A DNA stretch of 64,000 nt from Paenisporosarcina macmurdoensis (GTDB lineage Bacteria > Bacillota > Bacilli > Bacillales_A > Planococcaceae), in contig NZ_JBHSRI010000018.1 of assembly GCF_042658845.1 (NCBI RefSeq), positions 62,001 through 126,000 on the forward strand. The letters run 5' to 3'. The notes beneath the pieces were generated by a model. The model ran no database searches, had not been told where the DNA came from, and worked only from the letters and a program-made list of their open reading frames with translations. Position numbers and translations under genes: made by a program. Positions 8,255 to 17,412 of the stretch are shown here, piece after piece (positions within the stretch are counted from its first letter, which is position 1; each line of letters begins with the position of its first letter).

Positions 8255-10534
8255 ATGAAAACAAGAGGCCGAATTATCGCATTTTTATTACTTATCGTAG
8301 TATTTGCGGCTTCCATTAGTACAACCGCGCAATCGGTTGTCAACGATATTAAATTGGGATTGGATTTACAAGGTGGATTCGAAGTACTATATCAAGTCGA
8401 ACCGCTTAAAAAGGATGGTCCGAAAGTTTCAGAGGAAATGGTAACGGACACTACTACGGCGTTACTCAACCGAATTAACGTTCTCGGTGTAAGTGAACCG
8501 AACATTCAAATTGAAGGCGATAATCGTATTCGCGTTCAGTTGGCTGGCGTAGAAGATCAAGAATCCGCACGAGAATTATTATCTACTCAAGCGAACTTAT
8601 CCTTCCGTGATGTTGAAGATAATTTAATGTTAGACGGTTCAGATTTAAAAGAAGGCGGAGCTAAAGCGACTTTTGATGAACAAGGTCGTCCTATGGTTAC
8701 ACTTGAATTAAAAGATCCGGCTAAATTTGCAGAAGTGACTCAACAAATTAGTCAAAAACCAGTTGGGACAAACTTATTAGTTATTTGGTTAGACTTTGAA
8801 GAAGGCGTCGATTCATTTGCTGCTGAAGCTAGCAAAGAAAAACCGAAATTCGTTTCAAGTCCTACTGTGGATGAGCGCATTAATTCAAACAGCGTTCAAA
8901 TTTCAGGTGCTTTTTCAGTAGAAGAAACGAAAGATTTATCTGGCGTATTAAATGCAGGAGCTTTGCCAGTTAAGTTAACAGAAATTTACTCTACATCTGT
9001 TGGTGCACAGTTTGGTGAACAAGCACTTAAAACAACTGTATTCGCTGCTCTAATAGGGATTGCACTTGTTGCACTATTCATGTTCTTGTATTACCGTCTA
9101 CCTGGAGTAGTCGCTATGATTACATTAACTGTTTACGTGTTTTTGATTCTCCTAGTATTCGAATTAATTAATGGTGTATTAACATTGCCTGGTATTGCTG
9201 CCATTGTGTTAGGTGTCGGTATGGCGGTCGATGCAAACATTATTACGTACGAGCGCATTAAAGAAGAATTAAGAGTTGGAGATTCAGTGAAATCCGCGTT
9301 TAAAAAGGGTGCAAGTTCTTCATTCTCTGCCATTTTTGATGCGAATATTACATCACTAATTGCTGCAGCTGTATTATTTTACTTTGGTACAAGCTCAGTA
9401 AAAGGTTTTGCTTTAATGTTAATCATCAGTATCCTGTCAAGCTTTATCACAGCGGTTTGGGGATCTCGTGTACTTTTAGGTCTTCTCGTGAATAGTGGCA
9501 TGTTTGATGGCAAACCATGGTTATTTGGTGTTAAACAATCAACCATTCATTCAGCAGAAGAAAAGTTTGATACATTAGACTTACCAACGAAATTCGATCG
9601 CTTTGATTTTGTATCCTCTCGTAAGAAGTTCTTTACAGCTTCGATCACCTTTATTGTGATTGGTGTAATTATTCTTGGGATTTTCCGCTTAAATCTTGGA
9701 ATCGATTTCTCGAGCGGAACGCGAGTAGAAATTCTTTCAGAAGATTCTTTAACAAAAGAAGAATTAACTACTTATTTAGAGTCAATTGATCAACCTTCAG
9801 AAGATATCGTGCTGTCGGGTGACAACCAAGAAATAGGTGTTGTTCGTTATAAAGAAGAATTCTCTCAACAAGAAATTAATACGTTGAAATCGACAATTAA
9901 AGAAGATTATGGTGCTGATCCAAACATTAGCACAGTCTCTTCTACAGTCGGAAAAGAATTAGCGAAAAATGCATTGTTCGCATTACTATTTGCATCGATT
10001 GGTATCATCCTCTACACGGCATTCCGTTTTGAATGGCGGATGGGTGTGGCAGCGATTGTGTCCCTTCTCCATGATGCATTCTTTATGATTGCGATATTTA
10101 GTATCTTGCGTTTAGAAGTCGATATTACGTTCATTGCGGCCATCCTAACGATTGTCGGTTACTCCATTAACGATACGATTGTTACATTTGACCGTATTCG
10201 AGAAAACATGAGACGATCGAAGAGAATTGAAACAGAAGAAGACCTTGCCATTATTGTGAACAAATCACTTCGTCAAACATTAGGACGCTCGGTAAACACC
10301 GTGTTAACTGTTGTGTTTGTAGTAGCAGCATTGTTAATCTTTGGTTCAGATTCAATTCGAAACTTCTCAATCGCATTACTTATCGGTTTAATTTCCGGTA
10401 CGTATTCTTCCATCTTTATTGCTGCTCAACTTTGGTTCGTATTGAAAAAACGCGAACTTAAGAAACGTGGAGCAATCGATGTTGAAGAAGATGAAAGTAA
10501 AAGAAAATGGGGCACAGATGAGCCTGTCGTATAA
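8255..10534 (+). CDS. secDF: Protein translocase SecDF (fused SecD-SecF)
   Basis: This is a 759-residue natural fusion typical of Bacillales: a proton-driven membrane partner of SecYEG that helps complete export. The SecD half has an N-terminal helix, the extracytoplasmic domain (DLQGGFEVLY near residue 38) and the cluster with VLGVGMAVDANIITYERIKEE. The SecF half begins near residue 450 and has LGIDFSSGTRVEI and VGYSINDTIVTFDRIREN. Twelve membrane helices are expected. It has an AGGAGG site and a terminator directly downstream. It is complete and typical. Confidence 0.98.
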   Translation: MKTRGRIIAFLLLIVVFAASISTTAQSVVNDIKLGLDLQGGFEVLYQVEPLKKDGPKVSEEMVTDTTTALLNRINVLGVSEPNIQIEGDNRIRVQLAGVEDQESARELLSTQANLSFRDVEDNLMLDGSDLKEGGAKATFDEQGRPMVTLELKDPAKFAEVTQQISQKPVGTNLLVIWLDFEEGVDSFAAEASKEKPKFVSSPTVDERINSNSVQISGAFSVEETKDLSGVLNAGALPVKLTEIYSTSVGAQFGEQALKTTVFAALIGIALVALFMFLYYRLPGVVAMITLTVYVFLILLVFELINGVLTLPGIAAIVLGVGMAVDANIITYERIKEELRVGDSVKSAFKKGASSSFSAIFDANITSLIAAAVLFYFGTSSVKGFALMLIISILSSFITAVWGSRVLLGLLVNSGMFDGKPWLFGVKQSTIHSAEEKFDTLDLPTKFDRFDFVSSRKKFFTASITFIVIGVIILGIFRLNLGIDFSSGTRVEILSEDSLTKEELTTYLESIDQPSEDIVLSGDNQEIGVVRYKEEFSQQEINTLKSTIKEDYGADPNISTVSSTVGKELAKNALFALLFASIGIILYTAFRFEWRMGVAAIVSLLHDAFFMIAIFSILRLEVDITFIAAILTIVGYSINDTIVTFDRIRENMRRSKRIETEEDLAIIVNKSLRQTLGRSVNTVLTVVFVVAALLIFGSDSIRNFSIALLIGLISGTYSSIFIAAQLWFVLKKRELKKRGAIDVEEDESKRKWGTDEPVV

Positions 10535-10547
10535 AAGTTTTGAAATA

Positions 10548-10588
10548 GAGGGAACAGGGTATAGAAAATTATACTTTGTTCCCTTTTT
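10548..10588 (+). terminator. Terminator after secDF
   Basis: AGGGAACA (10548-10555) pairs with TGTTCCCT (10575-10582), with an inner GTATA/TATAC pairing, and is followed by seven T. It lies 13 bases after the secDF stop. Confidence 0.88.
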
Positions 10589-10636
10589 TTACGTATACTG
10601 TAACAAACGTAGTATTTAGAAATAGGAGGAATTCCG

Positions 10637-11014
10637 ATGAAATTTCAATGGTCTTTATTACTCGCACTTATTTTCGCTGTTATCGTTGCCATTTTTGCGG
10701 TTGTCAATGTAGAAGATGTACCCGTAAACTATGTCTTTGGCACTGCTCAATGGCCTCTGATCTTAGTTATTTTAGTATCAGCTTTACTTGGAGCACTCGT
10801 AAGTGGTTCCGTTGCTATCTTCCGATCATTTGTATTGCAACGTCGTGTTAAGCACCTTGAAAAAGACAACACGGCAAAAGAATCACTAATTGCCACGCAA
10901 CAAAATGAAATAGCCGCTTTGCACAAAAATGAACCAGTGCGATATCAAGATGCACATCTTAAAGATGATGCCATTCCTGAAGATACAGCAGCTGATGTTC
11001 GCTCAACTATTTAA
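10637..11014 (+). CDS. LapA-domain small membrane protein (YrvD-like)
   Basis: This is a 125-residue protein with two hydrophobic helices (about residues 6-27 and 38-62) separated by the short NVEDVPVNYVFG loop, typical of the LapA (DUF1049) domain. A coiled-coil-like charged segment (RRVKHLEKDN) and a disordered tail follow. A strong AGGAGG site precedes the ATG. In B. subtilis yrvD occupies the same slot upstream of recJ. Its role in Gram-positives is unknown. Confidence 0.82.
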   Translation: MKFQWSLLLALIFAVIVAIFAVVNVEDVPVNYVFGTAQWPLILVILVSALLGALVSGSVAIFRSFVLQRRVKHLEKDNTAKESLIATQQNEIAALHKNEPVRYQDAHLKDDAIPEDTAADVRSTI

Positions 11015-11023
11015 TGTAATGAA

Positions 11024-11052
11024 AAAACATCCATCCCGGGTGTTTTTTTTTG
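11024..11052 (+). terminator. Weak terminator after the LapA-domain gene
   Basis: An A-rich stretch, a short imperfect stem (CATCC..CCCGGGTG) and nine T follow the stop of the LapA-domain gene. The stem is poor, but the T tract and position support an intrinsic terminator. Confidence 0.5.
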
Positions 11053-11060
11053 CGTTATTT

Positions 11061-11176
11061 TCGATTTAGTTGCAACTTTCATGATTTCGTTGCAACTAAT
11101 TTAGTTTCGTTGCAACTTTTCCGATTTGGTTGCAACTTTCGCTATTTCGTTGCAACTATCCAAATACCTCCTAATT
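11061..11176 (+). repeat. Phased repeat array A: five GTTGCAAC units at exactly 20-bp period
   Basis: TGCAAC occurs at 11071, 11091, 11111, 11131 and 11151, every step exactly 20 bp. Each unit reads roughly GATTTCGTTGCAACTTTC with two or three free bases between units. GTTGCAAC is itself a palindrome. The array closes with the block TATCCAAATACCTCCTAATT (11157-11176), which also closes arrays B, C and (reversed) D. It lies between the LapA-domain gene and recJ. It is too short in unit and spacer for CRISPR. Confidence 0.85.
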
Positions 11177-11257
11177 CTCATCGCGAACAGGAACGCTAAC
11201 AATTACAGAGGGGGGTCTGATAAGGTATAATGGAAATCATGAGGAAGTGGTATAAAG

Positions 11258-13612
11258 ATGATTGAATCTAAAAAAAGATGGCGTATGGAAAAACCAGACG
11301 ACCAAATCGTTCAACATTTACAAAAAGAATTAAACCTATCTGCTGTATCTGCTAAACTACTCGCCTCTCGAGGCTTTTTTGATGTCGATAAGACAAAAGC
11401 GTTTTTACATATGGATGAATCATCGATGCATGATCCGTTTTTACTGCATGATATGGATAAAGCGGTAGCTCGTATAAAACAGGCTATTGCTAATGAAGAA
11501 ATGATATTAGTATACGGAGACTACGATGCAGATGGCGTAACGAGTACATCAGTTATGATGAGTGCACTTCAACAATTGGATGCCAATGTTACATTTGCCA
11601 TCCCTAATCGTTTTATAGATGGCTATGGACCGAGTGAACGATTATTTAAAGCAGCATTTGAAGATGGTGTGAACTTAATCATTACAGTTGATAATGGAAT
11701 TTCAGGAGTTAACGAAATTCAAATGGCAAAAGATCTTGGCATGGACGTTATCGTTACTGATCATCATGAAGCTGGAGAAATTCTTCCGCCTGCTGATGCT
11801 ATTATTCACCCGAGGCATCCGCGTGGCAGTTATCCATTTGGAGAATTAGCTGGAGTTGGCGTAGCCTTTAAAGTAGCTCATGCCTTACTTGGCGAAATTC
11901 CAAAACAGTTATTAGAACTTGTTGCCATTGGAACCGTAGCAGATTTAGTGTCCTTACACGATGAAAATCGCTACTTTGTACAAGAAGGAATTAAACAACT
12001 TCGCAAATCAAATCGACCTGCCATTCAAGCACTATGTCAAATAGCAGGAACTGAACAAAATCAAATTGATGAAGAAACAATTGGCTTTTTGTTTGGACCA
12101 CGAATTAATGCACTTGGACGATTGTCAGACGCTGGACCTGGTGTCGACTTGTTCTTATCGACTGATTCAGTGGAAGCTATGACTCTTGCTAAAGTTCTAG
12201 ATTCTCATAATAAAGAACGTCAAGGGATCGTCAGTCAAATGACGGAAGAAGCTATTGCGATGGTTGAATCCGGAGAAATTGGCCAAGATCCGCACGTCAT
12301 TATTGTGGCAAAAGAAGGTTGGAATCCTGGCGTAGTGGGGATTGTTGCATCTAGACTTGTTGAAAAATACTATCGTCCATCGATCGTTCTTGGGCTTGAT
12401 TCTGAAAAAGGCATAGCTAAAGGGTCGGCACGAAGTATTGAAGGTTTCCACTTGTATAACGAACTTGCCAAAAATCGAGATATCTTGCCGCATTTCGGTG
12501 GACATCCAATGGCTGCCGGTATAACTTTGGCGATTGAAGATGTAGCTGATTTACGAAATCGTATGCAGGAGCAAGCGGAAGCGGAATTGACTGAGGAAGA
12601 TTTACAACCGATTCAACAAATAGATATTTCGATTAGTTTAGAAGAAATCGATTTAGCATCTATCGAGTCATTAAAAAAACTCGGACCTTTTGGAATGGAT
12701 TTCCCTAAACCGATGTACTGTATTGAACGCGTAAACATTGCATCTATGAGGAAAATTGGAGCAAATCAGAACCATGTGAAAATGGAACTGTCCGATGGTC
12801 CACAAACTTTAGATGCAGTCGGATTTAGCCAAGGCCATTTAGCGGATGAATTAACTCCAGGCGTGGCAGTTTCCTTTATAGGAGATCTGCAAGTCAATGA
12901 ATGGAATGGTCGAAAGAAACCTCAATTTATGATTACCGATGCTAAAACAGACGATTGGCAGTTATATGACATACGAGGAATTCGTCAAGTGAACAGATGG
13001 AATCAATTGATTAAAGTAGATCAAACGCTTTATCTTGCTTTTGATCAAAAAACGGTCATTCACTTCGAGACCTTATTAAACGTGGACATCGTACTGATTT
13101 CTAAAAATCAAGCATTCCCAACACCAAAGCCTTATATCGTTCTACTCGATATTCCGCAAGATGAACAAATGCTTGAAGCCGTATTAACTCATATACAACC
13201 GAAACGAATATATGCACATTTCTTTGCATCTGAACCGACCTATTTTGAAGGCATGCCTAGTCGTGATCAATTCAAATGGTATTATGGGTTTTTAACAAAA
13301 CGACCTTCATTTGATCTGCAAACGAATGTAAACGAGCTCGCTAAACATAAAGGATGGAGTTCGAGTACATTATTTTTCATGACAGAGGTGTTTTTTGACC
13401 TTGGGTTTGTTAAAATAAACAATGGACGAATTGACATGCAAGAAGATGCTGTAAAAAGAGATCTTGCCGAGTCAACTGTCTATCAATCCCGCGAACAGCA
13501 AATGCAGCTAGAACAAAAGCTGTTATATGCGCCATATATGGAATTAAGACAATGGTTTGACACACGCTTAGTCGAGCAGACCGTTCCTGAGGAGGAGCAA
13601 CAATGGATTTAA
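11258..13612 (+). CDS. recJ: Single-stranded-DNA-specific exonuclease RecJ
   Basis: RecJ is a 5'-3' ssDNA exonuclease of the DHH family, acting in RecFOR recombination and mismatch repair. The protein has 784 residues. The catalytic DHH motifs are visible: YGDYDADGVTS near residue 88 and VTDHHEAGE near 169. The DHHA1 region contains SRLVEKYYRPS and HFGGHPMAAG, followed by the OB segment. The C-terminal extra domain of about 220 residues is usual for Bacillales RecJ. The 3' end overlaps apt by 10 bp. Confidence 0.97.
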   Translation: MIESKKRWRMEKPDDQIVQHLQKELNLSAVSAKLLASRGFFDVDKTKAFLHMDESSMHDPFLLHDMDKAVARIKQAIANEEMILVYGDYDADGVTSTSVMMSALQQLDANVTFAIPNRFIDGYGPSERLFKAAFEDGVNLIITVDNGISGVNEIQMAKDLGMDVIVTDHHEAGEILPPADAIIHPRHPRGSYPFGELAGVGVAFKVAHALLGEIPKQLLELVAIGTVADLVSLHDENRYFVQEGIKQLRKSNRPAIQALCQIAGTEQNQIDEETIGFLFGPRINALGRLSDAGPGVDLFLSTDSVEAMTLAKVLDSHNKERQGIVSQMTEEAIAMVESGEIGQDPHVIIVAKEGWNPGVVGIVASRLVEKYYRPSIVLGLDSEKGIAKGSARSIEGFHLYNELAKNRDILPHFGGHPMAAGITLAIEDVADLRNRMQEQAEAELTEEDLQPIQQIDISISLEEIDLASIESLKKLGPFGMDFPKPMYCIERVNIASMRKIGANQNHVKMELSDGPQTLDAVGFSQGHLADELTPGVAVSFIGDLQVNEWNGRKKPQFMITDAKTDDWQLYDIRGIRQVNRWNQLIKVDQTLYLAFDQKTVIHFETLLNVDIVLISKNQAFPTPKPYIVLLDIPQDEQMLEAVLTHIQPKRIYAHFFASEPTYFEGMPSRDQFKWYYGFLTKRPSFDLQTNVNELAKHKGWSSSTLFFMTEVFFDLGFVKINNGRIDMQEDAVKRDLAESTVYQSREQQMQLEQKLLYAPYMELRQWFDTRLVEQTVPEEEQQWI

Positions 13613-14115
13613 AGAAATACGTAACAATTGTTGAAGATTGGCCGAAACCTGGTATTCGCTTCAAAGATATTTCAACCATTATGGATAATGGTGAAGCATA
13701 TAAATACGCTACGGATGAAATTGTAAAATATGCCGTACAAAAGAATGTAGATATGATTGTTGGACCTGAAGCACGTGGGTTTATCATAGGCTGTCCTGTG
13801 GCTTATGCAATGGCTAAAGGGTTTGCACCTGTTCGTAAAGAAGGGAAATTACCTCGTGAAGTCATTCGCGCTGAATATGACCTTGAGTACGGTACAAACG
13901 TTTTAACTATGCACAAAGACGCAATCAAACCAGGACAACGTGTCTTGGTTGTAGATGATTTATTAGCAACAGGCGGAACAGTTGAAGCGACGATTAAACT
14001 TGTTGAGCAAATGGGTGGAGTAGTTGCAGGCTGTGCGTTCTTAATCGAGTTAACGTATCTTGATGGTCGTGAAAAATTAAAAGGGTACGACATCTGTACT
14101 TTAATGCAATATTAA
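13603..14115 (+). CDS. apt: Adenine phosphoribosyltransferase Apt
   Basis: Apt salvages adenine to AMP using PRPP. The 170-residue length is canonical. It starts MDLKKYVTIVEDWPKPGIRFKDIS, and the PRPP-binding motif VLVVDDLLATGGT is near residue 122. The start lies within the end of recJ with a GAGGAG site, indicating coupling. A strong terminator follows. Confidence 0.98.
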   Translation: MDLKKYVTIVEDWPKPGIRFKDISTIMDNGEAYKYATDEIVKYAVQKNVDMIVGPEARGFIIGCPVAYAMAKGFAPVRKEGKLPREVIRAEYDLEYGTNVLTMHKDAIKPGQRVLVVDDLLATGGTVEATIKLVEQMGGVVAGCAFLIELTYLDGREKLKGYDICTLMQY

Positions 14116-14120
14116 ATAGG

Positions 14121-14154
14121 AAAAGGATGAACTTTTAAAGTTCATCCTTTTTTT
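14121..14154 (+). terminator. Terminator after apt
   Basis: AAAGGATGAACTT and AAGTTCATCCTTT form a perfect 13-bp stem with a 2-base centre and end in a run of T, just behind the apt stop. Confidence 0.93.
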
Positions 14155-14184
14155 AATGCAAAATTTCATATTGCTTGTTTCATA

Positions 14185-14352
14185 ACTAGTTAGCTTGGTC
14201 AATGAGACGTGTTTTTAGTGGAAAACTCGATCGTGAAATATTTATCACTCATTTTGAGGGGTTTATCGCTCAATCTGTAGATTTATCGCTCATTTCAAGA
14301 ATTTATCGCTCAATCTGTTGATTTATCGCTCAAACACGTCTCACTAACTAGT
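14185..14352. repeat. Phased repeat array E: five TTTATCGCTCA units inside an inverted-repeat frame
   Basis: TTTATC(G/A)CTC occurs at 14241, 14262, 14282, 14302 and 14322 (steps 21, 20, 20, 20). The array is framed by inverted repeats: ACTAGTTAG (14185-14193) and GAGACGTGTTT (14204-14214) on the left, AAACACGTCTC (14332-14342) and CTAACTAGT (14344-14352) on the right, in mirror order. The whole unit of about 168 bp therefore has defined ends, like a small mobile or excisable element. It lies between apt and rel. Confidence 0.8.
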
Positions 14353-14472
14353 ACACTTATTGAAACAAAAACATTTAAGCACGCAATGATATATCAGTTA
14401 ATGGAAACAACCTCGGTCTGTCGAATCGTCAGAAAGCCTACAATACGAAGTAGATAACACAATCTTATTGGG

Positions 14473-14491
14473 AAATAATGATAATCATTCA
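14473..14491. promoter_or_regulatory. Fur-box-like operator upstream of rel
   Basis: The sequence agrees with the 19-bp consensus Fur box at about 15 positions. Its core AATGATAATCATT (14477-14489) is a perfect 6-1-6 palindrome. It lies 118 bp before the rel start codon in a gene-free stretch. No iron-uptake gene is near, so the target would be rel or an unseen transcript. Binding is inferred from sequence only. Confidence 0.5.
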
Positions 14492-14608
14492 AAAATGTTT
14501 TAAGAAAACTCATCATCTTTCATCATTTGGGGTGCAAGAAGTGTATATCTGCTATACAATAGACAATACATATATTTATCGAAATTGAATGGAGTCTGGT
14601 GATTCGAC

Positions 14609-16798
14609 ATGGCGAAAGACCAAGTATTTACAGCTGAAGAAGTATTCGCAATTGTCGCGACTTATATGAATGACAAGAACGTTGATTTTGTCAAAAAGTC
14701 GTATGAAACGGCAGAGTACGCTCACCGAGAACAATTTAGAAAATCGGGAGAGCCTTATATCATTCACCCGATTCAAGTAGCGGGGATTTTAGCACAACTA
14801 CAAATGGATCCTGCAACAGTAGCTGCAGGGTTTTTACATGATGTCGTAGAAGATACTGACATCCATAGAGAAGATATCGTTCGTGAATTTAGCGAAGAAG
14901 TGGCCATGCTAGTAGAAGGTGTCACTAAGTTAAGTAAAATTAAATTCATGTCCAAAGAAGAACAACAAGCGGAAAATCACCGTAAAATGTTTGTTGCTAT
15001 GGCACAAGATATTCGCGTAATTTTAATTAAATTAGCTGACCGTCTGCACAATATGCGCACGTTGAAATTCCAACCGGTTGAAAAACAACGTCTTAAAGCA
15101 AGTGAAACACTTGAAATTTTTGCTCCACTTGCGCATCGTCTCGGAATTTCCACCATTAAGTGGGAGCTCGAGGACATTTCTCTGCGTTACTTAAATCCAC
15201 AACAATATTACCGTATTGTGAATTTAATGAAGCGAAAGCGAAATGAACGAGAAGATTACTTAAACAACGTAATGGCCAATATAAAACTCGAGCTAGATGA
15301 AGTTGAACTTAAAGCGGATTTATTTGGCCGACCTAAACATATATATAGCATTTACAAGAAAATGAATGTGCAAGAAAAACAATTTAACGAAATTTATGAT
15401 TTATTAGCAGTCCGCATAACGGTTGAAAGTATCAAAGATTGTTACGCAGTACTTGGAATTATCCATACACTTTGGAAACCTATGCCTGGTCGTTTCAAAG
15501 ATTATATTGCGATGCCAAAACAAAACTTATATCAAGCTCTTCATACGACCGTGATCGGTCCACAAGGCGATCCTTTAGAAGTGCAAATTCGTACGGAAGA
15601 AATGCATAGAATTGCAGAGTTCGGCGTAGCTGCACACTGGGCTTATAAAGAAGGCAAAACCGTTGAGTCTTCCAATAAATCGGTTGATTCAAAGCTCACT
15701 TGGTTCAGAGAAATATTGGAGTATCAAAATGAATCTTCCAATGCAGAAGAGTTTATGGAGTCTTTAAAATTCGATTTATTCTCTGATATGGTTTATGTTT
15801 TTTCACCAAAAGGAGATGTCATGGAACTTCCAGCAGGATCAGTTCCTATCGATTATGCCTATCGAGTTCACTCTGAAATTGGTAATAAAACCATTGGCTC
15901 AAAAGTAAACGGCAAAATGGTACCTCTAGATACTAAATTGAAGACAGGCGATATTGTTGAAATCTTAACTTCTAAACAATCGTTTGGTCCAAGTCGAGAT
16001 TGGTTGAAAATCGCCCAGTCGTCGCAAGCGAAAAATAAAATTAAGCAATTCTTTAAAAAGCAACTTCGTGAAGACAACGTCCATAAAGGTCGTGAAATGA
16101 TCGAAAAAGAAATTAAATCTCAAGAGTTTGATGTAAAAGAAGTGTTACTTAATGAAAACATCAAACGAGTGTGTGAGAAATTCAACTTTACAAGCGAAGA
16201 AGATATGTATGCGGCTGTTGGATTTAGTGGCATTACTGCCCAACAAGTCGTCAACCGATTAGCAGAAAAAATGCGTAAAATTCGTGATCATGAAGAAGCG
16301 TTAGAAAAAATCACTAAAGAAATGAATACACCGAAAAAGGCGACAGAGTCAGGTGTAATCGTTAAAGGCATCGATAACTTACTTATTCGTTTATCGAGAT
16401 GTTGTAGTCCAGTACCTGGTGATGAGATCGTTGGATTTATTACAAAAGGTCGCGGTGTTTCCGTTCACAGAGAAGATTGTCCAAATGTTCAAGACTCAGA
16501 CGTCAATGAACGCATTATCGACGTTGAGTGGGGGAGCCATCTCACTCCGAATCGTAAAGAGTATCAAGTTGATATTGAAATTCAAGCATTTGATCGTTCT
16601 GGATTGCTTAATGAAGTGATGCATGTAGTGAGTGAAACCAAAACGAATATTTCTGCAGTTAGTGGGAAAGCCGATCGAGATAAAATTGCAACGATCCATA
16701 TGACCGTTATGATTACAAACATTGCCCATTTGCATAAAGTGGTAGAACGTATTAAACAAATTCCAGAAATTTATTCTGTCCAACGAATGACGAATTGA
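14609..16798 (+). CDS. relA: Bifunctional (p)ppGpp synthetase/hydrolase Rel
   Basis: Rel makes and degrades (p)ppGpp in the stringent response. At 729 residues it is a full-length long RSH. The HD hydrolase domain is present (FLHDVVEDT near residue 75 and LADRLHNMRT near 142), followed by the synthetase domain (GRPKHIYSIYKKM and VQIRTEEMHRIAEFGVAAHWAYKEG), the TGS domain (YVFSPKGDVMELPAGS) and a C-terminal ACT domain (DRSGLLNEVMHVV). Hydrolase and synthetase motifs are both intact, so it should be bifunctional. A long gene-free leader with a Fur-like site precedes it; dtd follows 10 bases later. Confidence 0.97.
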   Translation: MAKDQVFTAEEVFAIVATYMNDKNVDFVKKSYETAEYAHREQFRKSGEPYIIHPIQVAGILAQLQMDPATVAAGFLHDVVEDTDIHREDIVREFSEEVAMLVEGVTKLSKIKFMSKEEQQAENHRKMFVAMAQDIRVILIKLADRLHNMRTLKFQPVEKQRLKASETLEIFAPLAHRLGISTIKWELEDISLRYLNPQQYYRIVNLMKRKRNEREDYLNNVMANIKLELDEVELKADLFGRPKHIYSIYKKMNVQEKQFNEIYDLLAVRITVESIKDCYAVLGIIHTLWKPMPGRFKDYIAMPKQNLYQALHTTVIGPQGDPLEVQIRTEEMHRIAEFGVAAHWAYKEGKTVESSNKSVDSKLTWFREILEYQNESSNAEEFMESLKFDLFSDMVYVFSPKGDVMELPAGSVPIDYAYRVHSEIGNKTIGSKVNGKMVPLDTKLKTGDIVEILTSKQSFGPSRDWLKIAQSSQAKNKIKQFFKKQLREDNVHKGREMIEKEIKSQEFDVKEVLLNENIKRVCEKFNFTSEEDMYAAVGFSGITAQQVVNRLAEKMRKIRDHEEALEKITKEMNTPKKATESGVIVKGIDNLLIRLSRCCSPVPGDEIVGFITKGRGVSVHREDCPNVQDSDVNERIIDVEWGSHLTPNRKEYQVDIEIQAFDRSGLLNEVMHVVSETKTNISAVSGKADRDKIATIHMTVMITNIAHLHKVVERIKQIPEIYSVQRMTN

Positions 16799-16808
16799 GG
16801 TTTCAGTT

Positions 16809-17249
16809 GTGAGAGTGGTATTACAAAGAAGCTTGTGTGCAAACGTAAAAGTCGATGGGAAAGTAACGGGTCAAATTGACAAAGGGTACGTTTTACTTGT
16901 CGGATTAACACACGAAGATACTGAAGAAGATGTTCGTTACGTAGCCGAAAAAGTCGCAAACTTACGATTATTTGAAGACGAAGAAGGTAAAATGAATCGC
17001 TCGATTTTTGAAGAAGGTGGCTCGATTTTATCGATTTCACAATTCACTCTTTACGGTGATACACGAAAAGGGAGACGACCAAGTTTTAGTGAAGCAGCTA
17101 AACCGGACGTTGCCAAGCCTCTTTGGGATTTATTTAACGAAGAACTGCGCAAGTTGAATCTTCAAGTTGAAACTGGTGTTTTTGGAGCAATGATGGATGT
17201 GTCATTAACTAATGATGGTCCAGTAACTTTAATTGTAGAGTCTAAATAA
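16809..17249 (+). CDS. dtd: D-aminoacyl-tRNA deacylase Dtd
   Basis: Dtd removes D-amino acids (and glycine from tRNA-Ala) from mischarged tRNAs. It has 146 residues with a GTG start at 16809 following the rel stop. Family motifs SISQFTLYGDTRKGRRPSF (the SQFTL active-site segment) and the GPVT segment near the C-terminus are present. The N-terminal segment reads QRSLCANVKVDGK in place of the common QRVxxAxVxVDG and is slightly diverged. It shares the rel transcript and a terminator. Confidence 0.95.
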   Translation: MRVVLQRSLCANVKVDGKVTGQIDKGYVLLVGLTHEDTEEDVRYVAEKVANLRLFEDEEGKMNRSIFEEGGSILSISQFTLYGDTRKGRRPSFSEAAKPDVAKPLWDLFNEELRKLNLQVETGVFGAMMDVSLTNDGPVTLIVESK

Positions 17250-17265
17250 CCGTAAAAATCAAACA

Positions 17266-17323
17266 AAACATCCATCACTTACTAGTAGTTTTCACTACGA
17301 AGTAATTGATGGATGTTTTTTTA
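17266..17323 (+). terminator. Terminator of the rel-dtd unit
   Basis: AAACATCCATCA (to 17278) pairs with TGATGGATGTTT (from 17308), with a long loop that can form its own ACTAGTAG-type hairpin, and a run of seven T follows. Confidence 0.88.
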
Positions 17324-17412
17324 AAAAGATAAGAAATTATATAATTTTAGTTCCATAAACCCAGTATTTCAGGTGCTTTGGACAAAAGATGATTCATTAA
17401 TATTGTTGATTT

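Noticed and set aside
11061..11176. CRISPR array
   Set aside because: Repeat words are 8-14 bp with 6-12 bp of variable sequence, far shorter than CRISPR repeats and spacers, and no cas gene is present in the window.
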